This document shows positions 44,393-58,434 of a DNA stretch of 64,000 nt, piece by piece. Position 1 is the first letter of the stretch; each line of letters opens with the position of its first letter. Source of the DNA: Beroe ovata. Its lineage: Eukaryota; Ctenophora; Nuda; Beroida; Beroidae. The notes beneath the pieces were generated by a model that worked only from the letters and a program-made list of their open reading frames with translations, was not told the origin of the DNA and did not search any database. Position numbers and translations under genes: made by a program. Location: contig CAMPET010000010.1 of the NCBI GenBank assembly GCA_946803715.1, positions 140,915 to 204,914 of the forward strand, written 5' to 3'.

Positions 44393-46862
44393 TTCGGTGC
44401 GAATCTGAAACTTACTAACGAATTTAAAAAAATTAATATTCAATAACTTGTTTAAGGAAATCAACTTTTCGCTAAGTCATCAGACGAAGGATAAAATATT
44501 CACATATTCAAGCAAATATTACCGCCTCGGGACAAACTGAACAGAGTAAATGAGGTCACCCTCAATAATATATGGAATAAAAACTCAAAAGTCAACAAAA
44601 AGATTAACGAAAAGTCAAAAACTTTTTCTCGGATGAAATTGCAATATTTCATGGGTTCTGTGTGACTTTGGACATCACTAGGCCCGCCAAGACCTTGCTA
44701 TGATCTATCTAAATTTATGTCTCCCTGTATATAATGAAGACACACAATTAAACCAACTCTAGCTAATATACGCTAGCAATAGGGACAAAGGGAAACAGCA
44801 ATTGCTCTATTATTGATGAAACATTCCGCGGTGTATACTATAGTGTGTGTAGTGCTCATCACATGAAATGGTCACTATAACATTTCCCCGGGAATATGCT
44901 ATTCCCAGGGACTCGGGTTAGTAGTTAAGGGTTGTTTGATCACACAGAGGATGGTGTCAAGGAGAGCCATGATGGTGTCAGTGCAGTAGGAAGAGAAGTG
45001 TATGGTAGTGTCAAGGCAGAGTGCTCAGTGCATCAAGGGGACGATTGCTGTCAAAGGAAAGAGATGTAAAGGAAAGAAAGCATAGAAAAATCCTCATACT
45101 ACACCCACAATACATTATGTCTAGTCTGTGTGTAAACACACTTTGATGCGGCTCAAATTCTACCAATTGCATCTTTAGTTGCGTTTCATCAGTTCAGTTG
45201 TTCTACCAAAATCGTGTGACAAGAGTCATCGTATTAATATTATCTAATTCAACACGAGTTTGGAGACTATTTGATTGTTAAAATGACGATTAGGCATAGT
45301 CCACTGGTGTCCACTGGAGTCTGGACCGACTAGAAAACCACGATAAACCAATGAAAGCTGTATTTGATCATGTTAATGTGTATACTGATCATGATCTCAA
45401 TCAACAGGTGGATCTCACCTCAAAAATTGAAATTTTATTGCTACGGACCTGGGTGTAACATTGAACAGATCTATCCTACCACAATATATCATTCGCTTCG
45501 ATCGGTGGCCCACTGACGGTGGGCTGATGACATATCATCAGGTAGTAGCCCTATCATAGCAGTATAAATAAATCCGATTACTGTAAAAATATCAATAATA
45601 AATTGATAATATAAATTGATAATATAAATGCAGTACAAATATTAATATTGAATATTAATGAGGCTAATAACACTCATAAGTACCTACGTCCTACACGGAT
45701 TAAATGATATGCAGTCTTATGTCAACAGGAGACTATGAACACAGTTTCTACGGAAACAGCAGGCTGATAAAAACAGTATTATTGAAAAGTTGATCCCCTA
45801 GAGAACGATGCTGAGCTCTGAGGTGCATCATGGCTGTTTATATTATGCTAATCGCATAATATAAAGTCTAGAAGTAAGCAACCACAACAACACTCGACTC
45901 AAACTATAGGTGCGTTAGAATAACACCAGCATTAACAACGAAAATAGTAACAAAAAACAGCAACATAAACAACATCAAACTGAGCAACATTATACATAGT
46001 ATACAAGTATACCACCATGATGACAACTGTACCTACGTCAGCTCAAACAGATCCCAAGTTGACAGAGGATTAGTGATTAAGCTAAAACGCAGTATAGAGT
46101 AGAATGAGCTATAGCTCAAAGAGCTGGTAGGTAGAGAGATATTCAGATCAAAATATCCCATTAAGTGATTAACTAATAACTGAAGTTATTTATATCAACT
46201 ATGTTTATTGTTTATTGCTATGAGTCATTAAACCTCTGTTTTACATGTGCGTGTAATGGGTCTCGCTAAAGAGTAGGGATGACAGACAGCGTATGTTGGT
46301 GTGGGGAAGAGATGGTGTGGGTGATGATTCCGAGTATTGGGGAAGCCTAGGCAACACAAATTTGGAATTAGAAACCAACTGAGAATAACGGATGAAAACC
46401 CGCCATGAGAAATGCAACAGCCCACTTCGAAACAGCGAGGCATGGCTGGTGTGTTGCAAGAATGCAGAAATAGGAACCAGATTGTGTATGCGGAAAATGA
46501 CCAATTTGCGGTCAAGTTGATTATCCAATCATTACAGGGAAGAATTGGCTGCTGGAGCTCAAGTTGTAACACTGTCTAGAAATATTGTGAGAGCTGGAAT
46601 CAATTTACTTCCGTGTTTACATTGGATGCAATGACGAAATATGTGGTCATGGGGAAAGTAATTGATATGATTTCAGTAATCACATAGGTAAACATTCTTG
46701 AAATGTAGGAAATAAAAGAGAAAGGAAACAAGGAGGGAACGATAAAAGAAGGAAAGATCAAGACTCAGCAGATCAAGACTCAAGAGTCCCCGAATCGCAC
46801 CAAAAAGCTCATAGCCAGCTGCCAGTTCATGATGACTCTCTCTCTCACATCATGTTGATTGA
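44393..46862. other. Long AT-rich spacer, no recognised gene
   Basis: Spacer between the start of the SAM-PTB gene and the stop of the adhesion GPCR. I see no coding exon on either strand, only AT-rich low complexity around 45,590-45,660. Confidence 0.4.
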
Positions 46863-49800
46863 TCAATCCTCGAGCTCAGACTGACTCCCAAAGAGGAGGG
46901 GAAGCTTCCTGTAAATGTGTTTGTTGATCGAGTTCATGAGGCGTCTCCTCCCCGAACTGTTTGAGACCGGCGGCTGATCATGGAACAGTCTGTCACATTG
47001 ATGGACAGTACCAGATACTCCGACAATATTGTGCGACTCCAATTTAGGATACGGCTCATGATTGCTATAATTGTCACTTATTGTAGAGGGACCTGATTCT
47101 TGAGCAGTTTCATCATGACCTGGTTTAATCTCTGACAGTGAAGTCAAGGAACCTGATGCATTGTCAACAGCATTGTCTATCACGTCATGCTGTAACAATT
47201 CTGCATCCATTTCCGCTTCTAGAGTGTCTAGATCCAGGAGAATGTCTGCAAAGGAGTGTTCCACTTCAGTCACATTGTAAATAGAGTGGGGAGAAGAGCA
47301 GGCAGGGGAGACAGGGGGAGCAGCGGAGATCTCATCAACACTTGATATGACTGAAGATACGAGTCTATAACTCATCAAATTTTCAACTCTCGACAGAAAT
47401 TCTCTAAAAGATATGCATTACATACCTACTATGCATTACCATCTTAAATCGATAGCCAATGCCTATGAAACTACAACTCACAGTGGGTTTTGTCAGAACT
47501 CCCTGTGCGTGACAACGCCTCCACCGTTTCCATGACAACTCTCTCGCACGTGGTGCACGTCACCTGCACCACGTGCACCCTCGATAAGGTGGACACGTGA
47601 CGTGAGCTCGTGGTGGTAGAAGCCGTGAGCGATGATGGAGTTGGTGGAGGAAGAACGGGAGGAGGAGGTGATGTCTGAGTCTGACGAGATATTAGAGTAC
47701 AGCTCATCATGCATTGTGGTGCTGAAAATCAGCAGTACAATAGGCACACAAACTGTATGCACGGATCATGGGATAGGGAGAGACGCGGGGTAGGGGGGAT
47801 GTGGGTGACATTTGTATGGTGATTTTTGACGACTGATTCATTGGGAATGAACCATAATGCGCACGTGAACAGAACATTTCGAACCCCCACTCTCACCTAT
47901 ATCATCAGATTCAACCATCTCCCTAACGAATCTCCTCTTCATAGCTTGTGCAGATCCTACTATGTATGCCATGATGCCAGTGCAGTGGAACCCCATCAGA
48001 TACAGGATGCCCAGACCCTGCGATTATTGATATCACTCTGATGACTGATCACTCATATCATACTTTGTCTCATCATTCCTTATCTATTAAGCTAATTTCA
48101 TACTTTACTCATCTCCAATCGACTCTATGACAGTAAAATTGGGAGTTGTATCATCTTTTAATCGGTTTTGAGGAATTTGTCAGCAAATTCTAGAGCTCTA
48201 CCTTCTAGCAACTACAATCATGTGCATAGCTCTCACCTCTGCAAGATTTACCACCATGTGTACAATGACAATCATAACCTCGGGCGTGGTGGCAGCAATG
48301 GTTGTCACGGTTACTTTACCCGCCATTAGGACGGCTGTCCAGGCAAGTGCCTCCACAAAGGGGAGGACACGTGTGGCTTTCTCCTGAACACTCGGAACCG
48401 TGTACTTCTGCGGTGGTTTGGTCATGTTTAGCTATACACTGTACCATTTATATCTAGCCATTTTCCTATTCTTTGGTCCTAAAAATGAATGAATAACTCT
48501 AAATGGTTCTAAAGTGTCTTCCCTCTCTTAGAGTCTAAGAAGTTCTACATGATCTCGAGCTGAAGTTACCTCACTGAGGATGTTGTGTCGAGTTCTGGAC
48601 ATGACTATGAATATAACAAGGAGAATGAGGAGCTGGGGCACCAGGATAAACACATATCGTAGTGGAAAACCTATCCAACATCCTGAGGAACAAGAGTTCA
48701 TATTGTCAAGTTCCTTAAGCTAGTGGCTGAGTGTTTGAAGTGTTTGAATTCACAGTGTTTGTTCACAGTGTTTGTTCACGGTGTTTGAATTCGCGTATAT
48801 TATATGAAAGTTATTATTGGTCAATTGCTCATGTCACATGGCATAAACCTTACCCAGAAATAACCTTAATCATAAAGTATGAGGTGCTCCAAAGGCATCA
48901 ATGACCAATGTTACTTTCGACTGATAGTCATATTTACCTAGCGTTGCGAAGTCTGTTGACGTATCAAATGTTTTGAAGAGAGATAGGTATTGGGGGAAGG
49001 TGTAGTGATTCACTAGTGACATTACTCCCAAAAACACTGCTGGGGTTCCTGAAGAGGGGTTTAAATTCTTCAGAAATGAAAGAATGGATCTGTTGAAGCT
49101 CAGCTGTATATTATGGTGTATGATATTCTCAAATCAAACTCTTATAAATCTCAATTTCTGGACCAAATTTTCAAATTGAAGCCAATCAATAATCGGTTAC
49201 AGAATTCTGCATCTCACACTCGCACTAACCGAAGGACAGAGCAACTGATTTGGTCATGAAGTAGTTGACATCGTAGCTATCCTCTATGTTGATATACACT
49301 GCTGCAGCGCCACACAACAGTACGAGTGTTGTGGAGTGGAGGAAATACAACTGTAGTACACTGCAGTGCAAACACATCCTAAGGGAGAGAGAGGGGTTTA
49401 GGAGAGTCCTAAAATTGAATTCATACGTTCACAATCACGAGATATGAATTCTGAGGGAGCGGGGGTTGACGAGGGAGAGAGATTTGTATGAGCCCTTAAA
49501 CGAGGCACAACCAAACAGAGCAACAGATGCAGAGAGTCTGGATTCTATGGAGTGACACGGAAATTGCTGAGTGACACTACTGATTGAGTGTGTGACAGAC
49601 TGATTGATTGAGTGGCAGACTGATTGAGTGAGTGGCAGACTGATTGAGTGAGTGATATACTGAGTGATAGACTGAGTGATAGACTGAGTGAGTGAGTGAG
49701 TGAGAGAGTGACAGACTGATTGACGAAGAGGATGTGTGTGCATCAATACACATCAATAAGCTGATATACTCACTCAGTGTTGTCTCGAGTCGTTCTCTTA

Positions 49801-50148
49801 TCACAGACAATTCTCAGTAGATGACACACTGAGTACACTGTACAGAATATGATGAACAGGTAAACTGTGTTCATACACTCCTTTTCCATCCTGAAAAGAA
49901 GGGATCATGGCTTCATCAAACACAAACACAATCTAGAGAGATCATCAACTTGAAGCTCAATGTCTACCTGAAAGCAGATATGGCAGCTGTGAGAAGTAGT
50001 AAACAGAGTACAACACCCTCAATGACATCTCCTATCACCATGTCAGTAGCCATAGGGTGTGGGAATTCGTTCTATCGGATAGTGTGTGAGACACAGACAC
50101 AGATAGACACACACACACATACATACACATACATACACACACACACAN

Positions 50149-50181
<33 letters not shown>

Positions 50182-53100
50182 CACACTCACACACCTGTAC
50201 GACAGCTAGTGTGATATGAACGCCGCGCGACACTCTGCACACTACAGTGTCACGGTCCCGGTACACAAGCTGTACCCCACTGGTACCCCAGTGTCCCTGC
50301 CTTCCATCTTCTTCCATCGCACAGTAACTCTTGCTCAAACTATCTCCCTGTAAAATATAATCGTATTTTGCCTGTTAGATCAGTGATCACATATAACCTC
50401 AGAATTTTTTCTTTCGCTGACCGATTTGGAAATAGAAGCACATGTCACGTCCAGCTTTGACGCATGGTTTTATCCACTAATTTAATATCTCATCATTCAA
50501 TCAGATTTTAGAAACAATGTCAACTGAAACTTCTATCTGAGAACTGCTATCACCAAAACTCGAGCTTATTTGGGATTTTCATTGGGATTTTTATAAGAAT
50601 TTACCTCCTCCTCTGAGGTGAAGGTGACTGTTGTCAGGCATGGTGTCTCTGACAACACTATCACTGTGTTAGACACGGAATACACTGGTGTATCTGTTGC
50701 TTTCACGTGTAGCACCTCTGTTACTCGGGCTGGACCCTGCTTCACTAACGTTACAAACACCTGCAAGAGATGCTTCCCTAGATATACTGGGTCGGTTTGA
50801 ATTTCTCTTTCAGTGAAAGGTGATTGTCATGGGAAGGAGCGCGGGGGAAACAACTTATCAAATCCTTCCTGATCTTTAAAATCATTTGAGGATACGAAAC
50901 TGCGAAACTGAATGGAATAAGATTTTTCCCGAAATTACCCGTTTATCAATATACTGAGATCTGCCCGATATCTGGGGAGTATCCAGGTCCTCATTATCCT
51001 GGTCAAAGAAGAGGACATGCTCATCCTCATAATCTGTGTACTCCTCAGCGACACCACTGATCTCCAAAGTGACACCACCACCACCGCCACCTGTTTTTCT
51101 GTGATCTGTTACACTCTCACTGCATGACGGAGAGGGGGAACAGTGGAGTAGGATAGTTTCATCCTGAGAGAGGAGCAGAGTGTTCTGTGAGATGGGACCA
51201 TCACAACCATCTAGATCAATCATCATCGACTCGATATCCGTCTTAAACCTGATGAAACAGCTGATGTGAAAACTTTGAAACTGGCAAAACTCAGAAAAAA
51301 AAGCCGGCATATCTTTTGCATTCCTCATCCCAGGATCTTGACTTAGTATCTAGCTTATTTGCAGTCTCTTACTCTCGGTAGATGGTCGAGTAGACGTTGC
51401 TGTTTCCCGTTTCGTGTGCTGCAGACAGAATATCTGAAAACCAGCACAGGGATTCCAGCCCCCCTTCCTGGTGTAGGGAGACGATTTGTATTCAGAAGAT
51501 GATTGGTCAACATGAATTTTGACACAATGAATTTCTTTAGAATCTGAAGGAGTCACAGAGTTCATGGATTGGATGAATTAATACTTTTCTCGAAGAAGAC
51601 ATACTCTTTCCAGCACAACTTTTATGTGTTTGATTGTTCGTGCTAGCAAGTCATCATCCAGCACGCCTAAGGCTGGATCCAATGCAGCTACCACGGTAGT
51701 ACTGAGTTCAAAACCATTCAGAGTATTCTCGCCCTAAGATGGGAGGGTGACATTAAGGGAAAGTGGTGTCAAGGGAAAGTGGTGTCAAGGGGAAGTGGTG
51801 CCAAGAGAAAGAGTGGTGCCAAGAGAAAGGGTGGTGTCAAGAGCAAGTGGTGTAAAGAGAAAGTGGTGCCAAGAGAAAGGGTGGTGTCAAGGGGAAGTGG
51901 TGTCAAAAGCAAGTGGTGTCAGGAGCAAGTGGTGTCAAGAGAAAGTGGTGCCAAGAGAGATGGTTGTGTCAAGAGAAAAGTGGTGTCAAGGAAGGGTGGT
52001 GTCAAGGGAAAAGTGGTGTCAAGTGTGTTTCAAAGTGAGTAATAAGAATGACAACTTACTTTTTCGGTGACATCAAGTAGATTCTTGAGGTTATTATGCC
52101 CCGGTTTAAACTTGCACTTCCTCGCATCTATATCCCCCGACCATACCCCCTTGACACACGATCTATACGCGTATGAAATGAGGTGCTCGTCCTGTCTGCT
52201 CCCATACGGACAGATCCCGTTGGAGGATGTGTTGGTTGCTGGCCAGATAATTGTCCCGAATAGTGGGTCATGGGTTGTTTCCGTCTCACATGCCCACTCC
52301 CTGTCATCCTCGACCAGCATGAGCCGTGAGATGGACAGACCAGTGTAGGAGTTAGCTGGGTATCTAGTGTGGGGAGGAATGGATAAAGTAGAACAAGTGA
52401 TAACGAATAACCATGGTTACAAGATAGCAGAATACAGCGGAAAAGTTGGAAAATTTCACTTCTTTCAGTCCGTTCATTAGGCTCGCACACGAAAATATAA
52501 GGCTGGTGTACCACCTCGCTTCATTGCATCAGTGTCAACATAACAGCTCATTCCACGCGTTGTTATATTGACACCGCTATCATAGCTCACTCCCACTCTC
52601 CATTATAGTATTATCTTACCCGACTGTCACTAGGGACTTGTTGCGGAGATCGTACAAGCAAAGTCCGGTGTCAAGGGATGTGATCTTCACTTCATCTATA
52701 ACCACCATCGTGTGTCGACAGTAGTAGCACATCTGCATGAACATCTGCGAGTAGGTGTAATATGATGGATATATCGTACTAGGTCTGTGGCAACTGCAAG
52801 GGGTGTGGAAATATAATTTTCAAGAGAAGACACCCGATCACTCGATTATCTTAAAAACTTTCAAATTGAATGGATAGAGTACTCAATTCTCATATCCCGA
52901 TCTGAATTCACTGGTTACACAATGAATACATCACTTACCGTGAAATGACCCGCTGTTGACAGGAAGAAGCCCCTGTTCGACAGCCCGAGTGGGTTCTCCA
53001 CAGCAGCTACAACCCGCACCCTCATATCCCGCCCGAAAACCCGCCCTCCCTCCAGATTAAAACACAGCGCACCACCCGGTTCCGGTGCCAAGACACCACT

Positions 53101-56100
53101 CATTATCATGGTTGTGTTACCAAAGCTGGGTGGTTCTGCTACTGCTATCATCGTGTTGTGGGTGGGTGGGGGTCGGTACTTGTCCATGTCATGTACTCCC
53201 GCGTGGAACTCCATGGGAGTGTCCAAATCTGCGACATGAACTCTGAGTTAGACTATAGGTAATACTAGTAGGTACCACCTTTTCATGGACCCATTTTATT
53301 GTCATGCTCTTTAATTTGAAGCTATCACGAACTATTATGGATACAACTCACCGCAGTGCCCGGACTCAACAATGCTCTCAGAGTTGTGACTCTCCACAGC
53401 ACTCACCACCTCACTCCACGCTACCACAGCATCATAGCTGCGGACACAGCTTGGCAATGTTGTGTGCAGCGACATCTGAAACAGGTACAGAGATGGGGTG
53501 TAGCAGTTCAATGTCTTTCAAGGACGTATGTCAAAGGGGGATGTTGGCGTCATAAGTTGGTGGATAATTGAAGCTATCATCACCTCTGAGTCGGAGAAAG
53601 CCCGGCTCCAGATGTTGAGGCCCAAGACCACACTTTCTTTCTGCATGGTGTTGTAATCCAGTCTCAATTCACCCCCACTAAACTCCTTGTTAGAGATGGG
53701 GGCAGACTCCTGGTGTGTGCTCTCCTCCAGCTGTCTTCCGTCCACAAACACCGACACAAAGCCGTACTCAACCCTGGAGAGAGAATTGGGAGAGAGGAGT
53801 GAGAGTGGGGTAATGAGGGGGCTTGATAATGAACAGCGTGATTATTTACTCGATCATATTGCTGTATAACGATCGAGAATGTGAATACTGCGGGTCTGCG
53901 CATATCTGCTTCTACATCACGTGACAATGCCCACCTGACACAGAGTCCGTGGAAAGGCAAAGACAAATCAAACAGTATGACCGGGAAGAAGGTGAAGATT
54001 GATCTGTGTAGAACTACAAGAATTGATTCATTCGCCTGGATAAACACTAGGAATGCTTCATGAGCATAGTCCACAAGTTTCCCGATCTCGATGTTCTTGA
54101 AGGTTACACATAGCGTTATATCTGGGGGAAAGAGGGGGTCAGGGTACTTTTAGAGATTTTCAAATGATCACACAATTTCTCCAGAGTTGTTCTCAAAAGT
54201 TTTTCTGCCGAGTCCAGAGTGTTTTCTCCAGAAGAGGCTTCTAGCTATCATATTCCGTACAGTTATACATACCTCTAAGACCTTTCAGTCTATCTTCCGC
54301 TATAATTATTGGGGCGCTGATCTTATCCAAAGCAATTACTTTGCGGAGAGAGCTTGAATCTGTGAAAAACATGTTTCACGTACAAAAACGCTGTTAAAGA
54401 GCCGACATAAACGTTATGCCACCAAATTGTGATAGGCATTAACACGGTTGCTCAACCACCTGTATACCTGTTTCACCTAGGTCTACCTGATTGACATGCT
54501 GCAGTATTCCCATCGATACAGGATGTTGTACAGGCCCACTTTACCGGTATATACTCGCATGAACCAGGACATTGGTATTTCCACGGGGAGGTTATATCTG
54601 AACACCCGCCATCTGGAGTAAGAGAGTGTGTGAGAGAGGAGAGGACAGGGGTAAAATGTGAGGGTCTTATGTATCTTTCTTATTGCTTGGAATGAACAGT
54701 CCCTTGTAAGGGACTTCCGATCATCGAATGTTTTGATAATCGCCTTGCTATCGTCATACAATTTGCATGGTTTCTCACCCGGGAAATTGGGCATGATTAG
54801 CTGCAGACGAGAACTCTTGAAGTATTCATTGAACCGTCTATCAGTGATGAGCGCCTGCAATAAACTACTCCACACTTGGGCTGCTGACGGAAAGTCCTTC
54901 TGAAGTTGGTTGTAGGTGAGATTTGGTTATGATGACGGATATAAATGCTTGAAAGTTAAAAAACTGAAAAAGAAGAGCATAATCTCAGAACTCAAAACTG
55001 GAATCTAGGCTTTGCCTAGCAGGTTTGTAAAGACCTATATGCATGACTTATAACTACCAATTATCTGAATACCTTTCTCAAGTAGAGATAAGAATCCATA
55101 TCCTTGTCAGACACCACACCGTCCCATAGGACCACGTCACGCACTTTGACCTCCCTGCCCGATCCAATGCTGACCACGCCCTTTACCAGGGGGTCTGACA
55201 ACCCCTGCAGTATCCAGAAAGTGGTGTGGAGGGTCCCAGTTACCAGCGTCTCCCGCCCACTTGATAGATCCCTGAGAAGTGTGGTACGCCATTTTGGGTA
55301 CGTTACTGAACATTTACTGAAATTTGTGTCATGTGAGAAGTCAGAACTTTCTCATTCTGTTTTGTCACTGGCAATCTGCCAACTCTTAGCAAGGTTATGT
55401 TCGATGATACATATCATTTACCTCATACGGAGTTTGAGATTGTGTTTCTCTGATGTAGAAGCGCTGAGACACATCGTGACTCTCCCAGATAACGGGAAGA
55501 CAGCCAGTTCCTTTTGTTCGACATCTCTGATAAGAACTATGTGACCTTCCCTCAATGACACAGACATGCGCTTATCTGCGGCGGAATTGACACCTATAAC
55601 ATACTTTAAATTGTTGCATCATAATTCGTATTACACATCGTGGCGTGGTACCTTTGAAATCAATTTTCAAATTTGAGACCACTATTTGTGATCTCACTAG
55701 TTGTTGGGCTGCAACCCTGCATAATGAATAGTGCATGCTGTATGCATGCATGACAGATCATATATGCAACCTGCTCAGAGCATACTATGCAGTATGCACT
55801 TACCTCCATTCTCACTGTTGGTTGTGAACTGTAGGATGTCCAATTGGGCATCCCGAGATGCATGTACCTCTAGACACAGACTATGACCAGTCATGTTAGA
55901 TTCTGCAGTAGTAGAGGGTAGCAGGGGGTTAGTTAGAGTGGTGATATCCATTGCAGAAAGCTGGTGAGTGGTAATGCAGTCACTATCCTCACTCATTCTC
56001 GACACTAAAACTGTGTCTGTACTTACTCTGGACACTATAATAGTTGCGTCTGTAATTACTCTCGACACTACAACTGTCACCGTACTCTGGACACTACAAT

Positions 56101-57923
56101 AGATGTGTTTGTACTCTTTACTTACTCTCGACACTACAATAGTTGTGTTTGTACTCTGTACTTACTACTTACTCTCGACACTACAACTGTCTCCGTACTT
56201 ACTCTGGACACTACAAGCCGTACTCTGGACACTACAATAGTTGTGTTTATACTCTGTACTTACTCTGGACACTACTCTGTACTTACTCTGGACACTACTC
56301 TGGAAGAGATAAGAAGAAGAGAGCAAGCACGTTGATTGAGGGAGCATGTTCATGTAGAGGAAGATTCCAGTGAAGTTTTCCACATGAGCTGGTCCTGGTT
56401 CAAGGACAGGGATAAGGAGAAGATAGGGGAAGTCGGTGTAAGAAGAGGGGAGGGTCCGGTGATCTAGGATTCCAATCTGTGAGAGAGGGGATGCTTGGTA
56501 GATATACCGTGTAGCATGATTCACTTCACTTAGAGAGAGAGTTTGAATAGGGAATTGAGTTTCCAATGGGTGACACGATTTAGAAATGACCTGGATGGTC
56601 TTGAATGGTATTGATATGAGCTGAAAATTCCCATACCAGGTTATAAGCATGTGATTTACAGCACATCTCCATCACTTGTCTCCAAGTTAGAGTGCCTCCC
56701 CCACTCCAGCTGACACCACTGACACCACCACTCCTGCTGACATCACCGCTCCTGCTGACACCATCACTCCTGCTGACACCACTGGTGTTCCTGATCTGAG
56801 TCATATCTTCCCACATACTCAGCTCATTGTAAACCAACCGGTCCAGTTCGTAAAACGAGGAGAAGTGATTGACTACAATCAGTCCTCTCACGTAAAACTG
56901 AAATATTTCGATGAACATCCCATATCGCGTGATATGAACAGCTGATATAGATAGATCAGAGGAATGAAAACACAGTTCTCATCCTCACATCTGAGCTGTG
57001 AGAGTGAATGAGATCAACACTATCCCCCGCCCCCACGGGATCCTCATCTGCAGCCTCGGGACCTGCTGAATTCTGGACATCTGCCAAATCCCGGCCAGCT
57101 CTGGGCAGGTTGAGAGTCAGGGTTATCACGGAACCCTGCCCTGAACTCTCCTCCATACTGTATGAGTTACAGTCACTGAATCTCCAGCCGAAATACACCT
57201 TACACCTGGCGAGGGAAAGAGAGGTTAAACAATGATATCATATTGTTAATCAAATATGCAAAATATAGAAATAATGCAAAATATAGAAATAAAAACCGTG
57301 AAATTCGTCAACGCGCATAGGTGTCTAGGTGTCAAATAGTTATGACGGCTGACGCTATACATTGGTCTATAATGAACGAGCATATATCAAGTCAAACACC
57401 TGTTTATACAGACTGTTGACACCGTCTCACTCTGATCCATGACACCCATGGTCAGCGTGCCTTGCTCTGAGAGAGTGAGTTGGAAGAGGATCATTCCTCC
57501 ACTCACTGCTCGCAGCAGAGTGAAGTCGAGGGAGGTGGTGAGTGGTCCATATTCGATATCCAGATACACTAGCCCTGAGAATAAAGGAGTGTCGGGGTCA
57601 GTATGACACAAGTTTGACACCAGGTTAATAGTCAATGGCACCAGTTTGACACCTGATAAGTGACGCAAGTTTGACACCCGTGATCACAAGTCAATGGCAC
57701 CAGGCTGACACCTTGCCATTGACACCAATGTCAATCCGAGGGATTACCAACCTCCAGGTGTTAGATCGAAAGGAATGGACAGCATCGGCTGAGGGGATGG
57801 TGACACATGTATCTTACACCTCGGATAGCCACCACATAGCTGCCCTTCTCCCCCCGCTGTGACAACAACAACAACAACAGCTGACAACATAGCTGACAAC
57901 ATAACTGACAACAACATCTGCAT
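46863..57923 (-). CDS. Adhesion G-protein-coupled receptor with LamG-like, HRM-like, GAIN/GPS and 7TM regions
   Basis: About 30 exons, ~1,830 aa. Upper-lower bounds: 57923-57752, 57574-57400, 57205-56989, 56897-56591, 55902-55804, 55593-55422, 55271-55073, 54899-54779, 54612-54487, 54359-54273, 54121-53935, 53773-53584, 53475-53352, 53228-52939, 52732-52620, 52363-52060, 51733-51605, 51543-51373, 51280-50939, 50760-50605, 50347-50195, 50071-49968, 49890-49774, 49378-49230, 49048-48938, 48682-48570, ~48413-48237, 48017-47897, 47721-47482, ~47390-46863. A signal peptide (MLLSVMLSAMLSAVVVV) is followed by several LamG/pentraxin-like modules, for example VVLGLNIWSRAFSDSE. Next come a Cys-rich exon, an HRM-like segment (IIWPATNTSSNGICPYGS, CVKGVWSGD), GAIN, a degenerate GPS (1228-1278) and seven TM helices (about 1279-1575). 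ECL2 keeps the Cys-Trp pair (GCWIG). Phases agree up to 47482; the join to the last exon (ending LLFGSQSELED) does not, so the tail is provisional. Ligand is unknown. Confidence 0.88.
49560..49730. repeat. Minisatellite in a receptor intron
   Basis: Repeats of about 18-20 bp (gactgattgagtgagtggca type) lie in the intron between the TM2 and TM3 exons. Confidence 0.8.
50090..50194. repeat. CA microsatellite at the GPS exon donor
   Basis: A (CA)n tract with one N (50148) runs directly up to the donor of the GPS exon. On the minus strand the 5' splice site is the start of a (GT)n run. Confidence 0.85.
51745..52040. repeat. Minisatellite filling a receptor intron
   Basis: About 17 irregular units of 15-18 bp (ggtgtcaagggaaagt and variants) occupy nearly the whole intron between the HRM-like and first GAIN exons. 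Confidence 0.9.
56030..56310. repeat. Minisatellite in receptor intron 4
   Basis: Units based on tactctggacactacaatag followed by ttgtgtttgtactctgta, with variable length. Confidence 0.85.
57590..57735. repeat. Irregular repeats in receptor intron 1
   Basis: Repeated gtttgacacc and agtcaatggcacca modules just downstream of the signal-peptide exon (on the minus strand). Confidence 0.65.
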
Positions 57924-58434
57924 CAACGGTAGCGGACGATTAATGTATGCAGTATGAACACTCGGAGTCACAGGTGAAGTTGGCACTGACAGAATGAGAA
58001 ATAATTGGACTATTGTTCGCCAATTATTAATAGCGAGAGACAGCTTCCAATTTCTTGCTTTCTTGATGCGGATATGAATAGCATCAGAATATGATGTCAA
58101 GGAAGAAAAGCGAATCATATCGGGACAGGAGTGGTGTCAGCAAGATAAGCTTGGGTGGCCTAGTGAAATCCGGCTTTAGTCTGGAGAAGGTGATGCGAAG
58201 GCAGGGTCATATCCATGGAAAACTGTGTTACAAACTGTGTGATGAAGAGTGGCTACCCTTTTGGACAATGGAAGTGCGGCAGAACTGACTGACCAATGTT
58301 CGGAGTTTACACGTGTACAGCGTAACACGGATACATAAACAAACCGGTGACAGCACTTATGAAAGCATTACAGAAGGAATGGACCTTTACCTACATCTGA
58401 AGTTCACACATGGGCCGCGCTCGCGCGCACTGAC

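Noticed and set aside
51747-52070. Plus-strand repetitive protein
   Set aside because: The open frame is created by a minisatellite whose repeat lacks stops; it lies inside an intron of the minus-strand receptor.
55904-56590. Extra receptor exon on the minus strand reading SEVNHATRYIYQASPLSQ
   Set aside because: The frame is long, but no acceptor matches the phase 1 end of exon 4, whereas joining exon 4 to 55902-55804 keeps phase and continues the LamG-like pattern.
58091-58288. 65-aa plus-strand frame
   Set aside because: No signal peptide, splice context or recognisable motif beyond a CYKLCDEEW segment; I could not support it as a gene.
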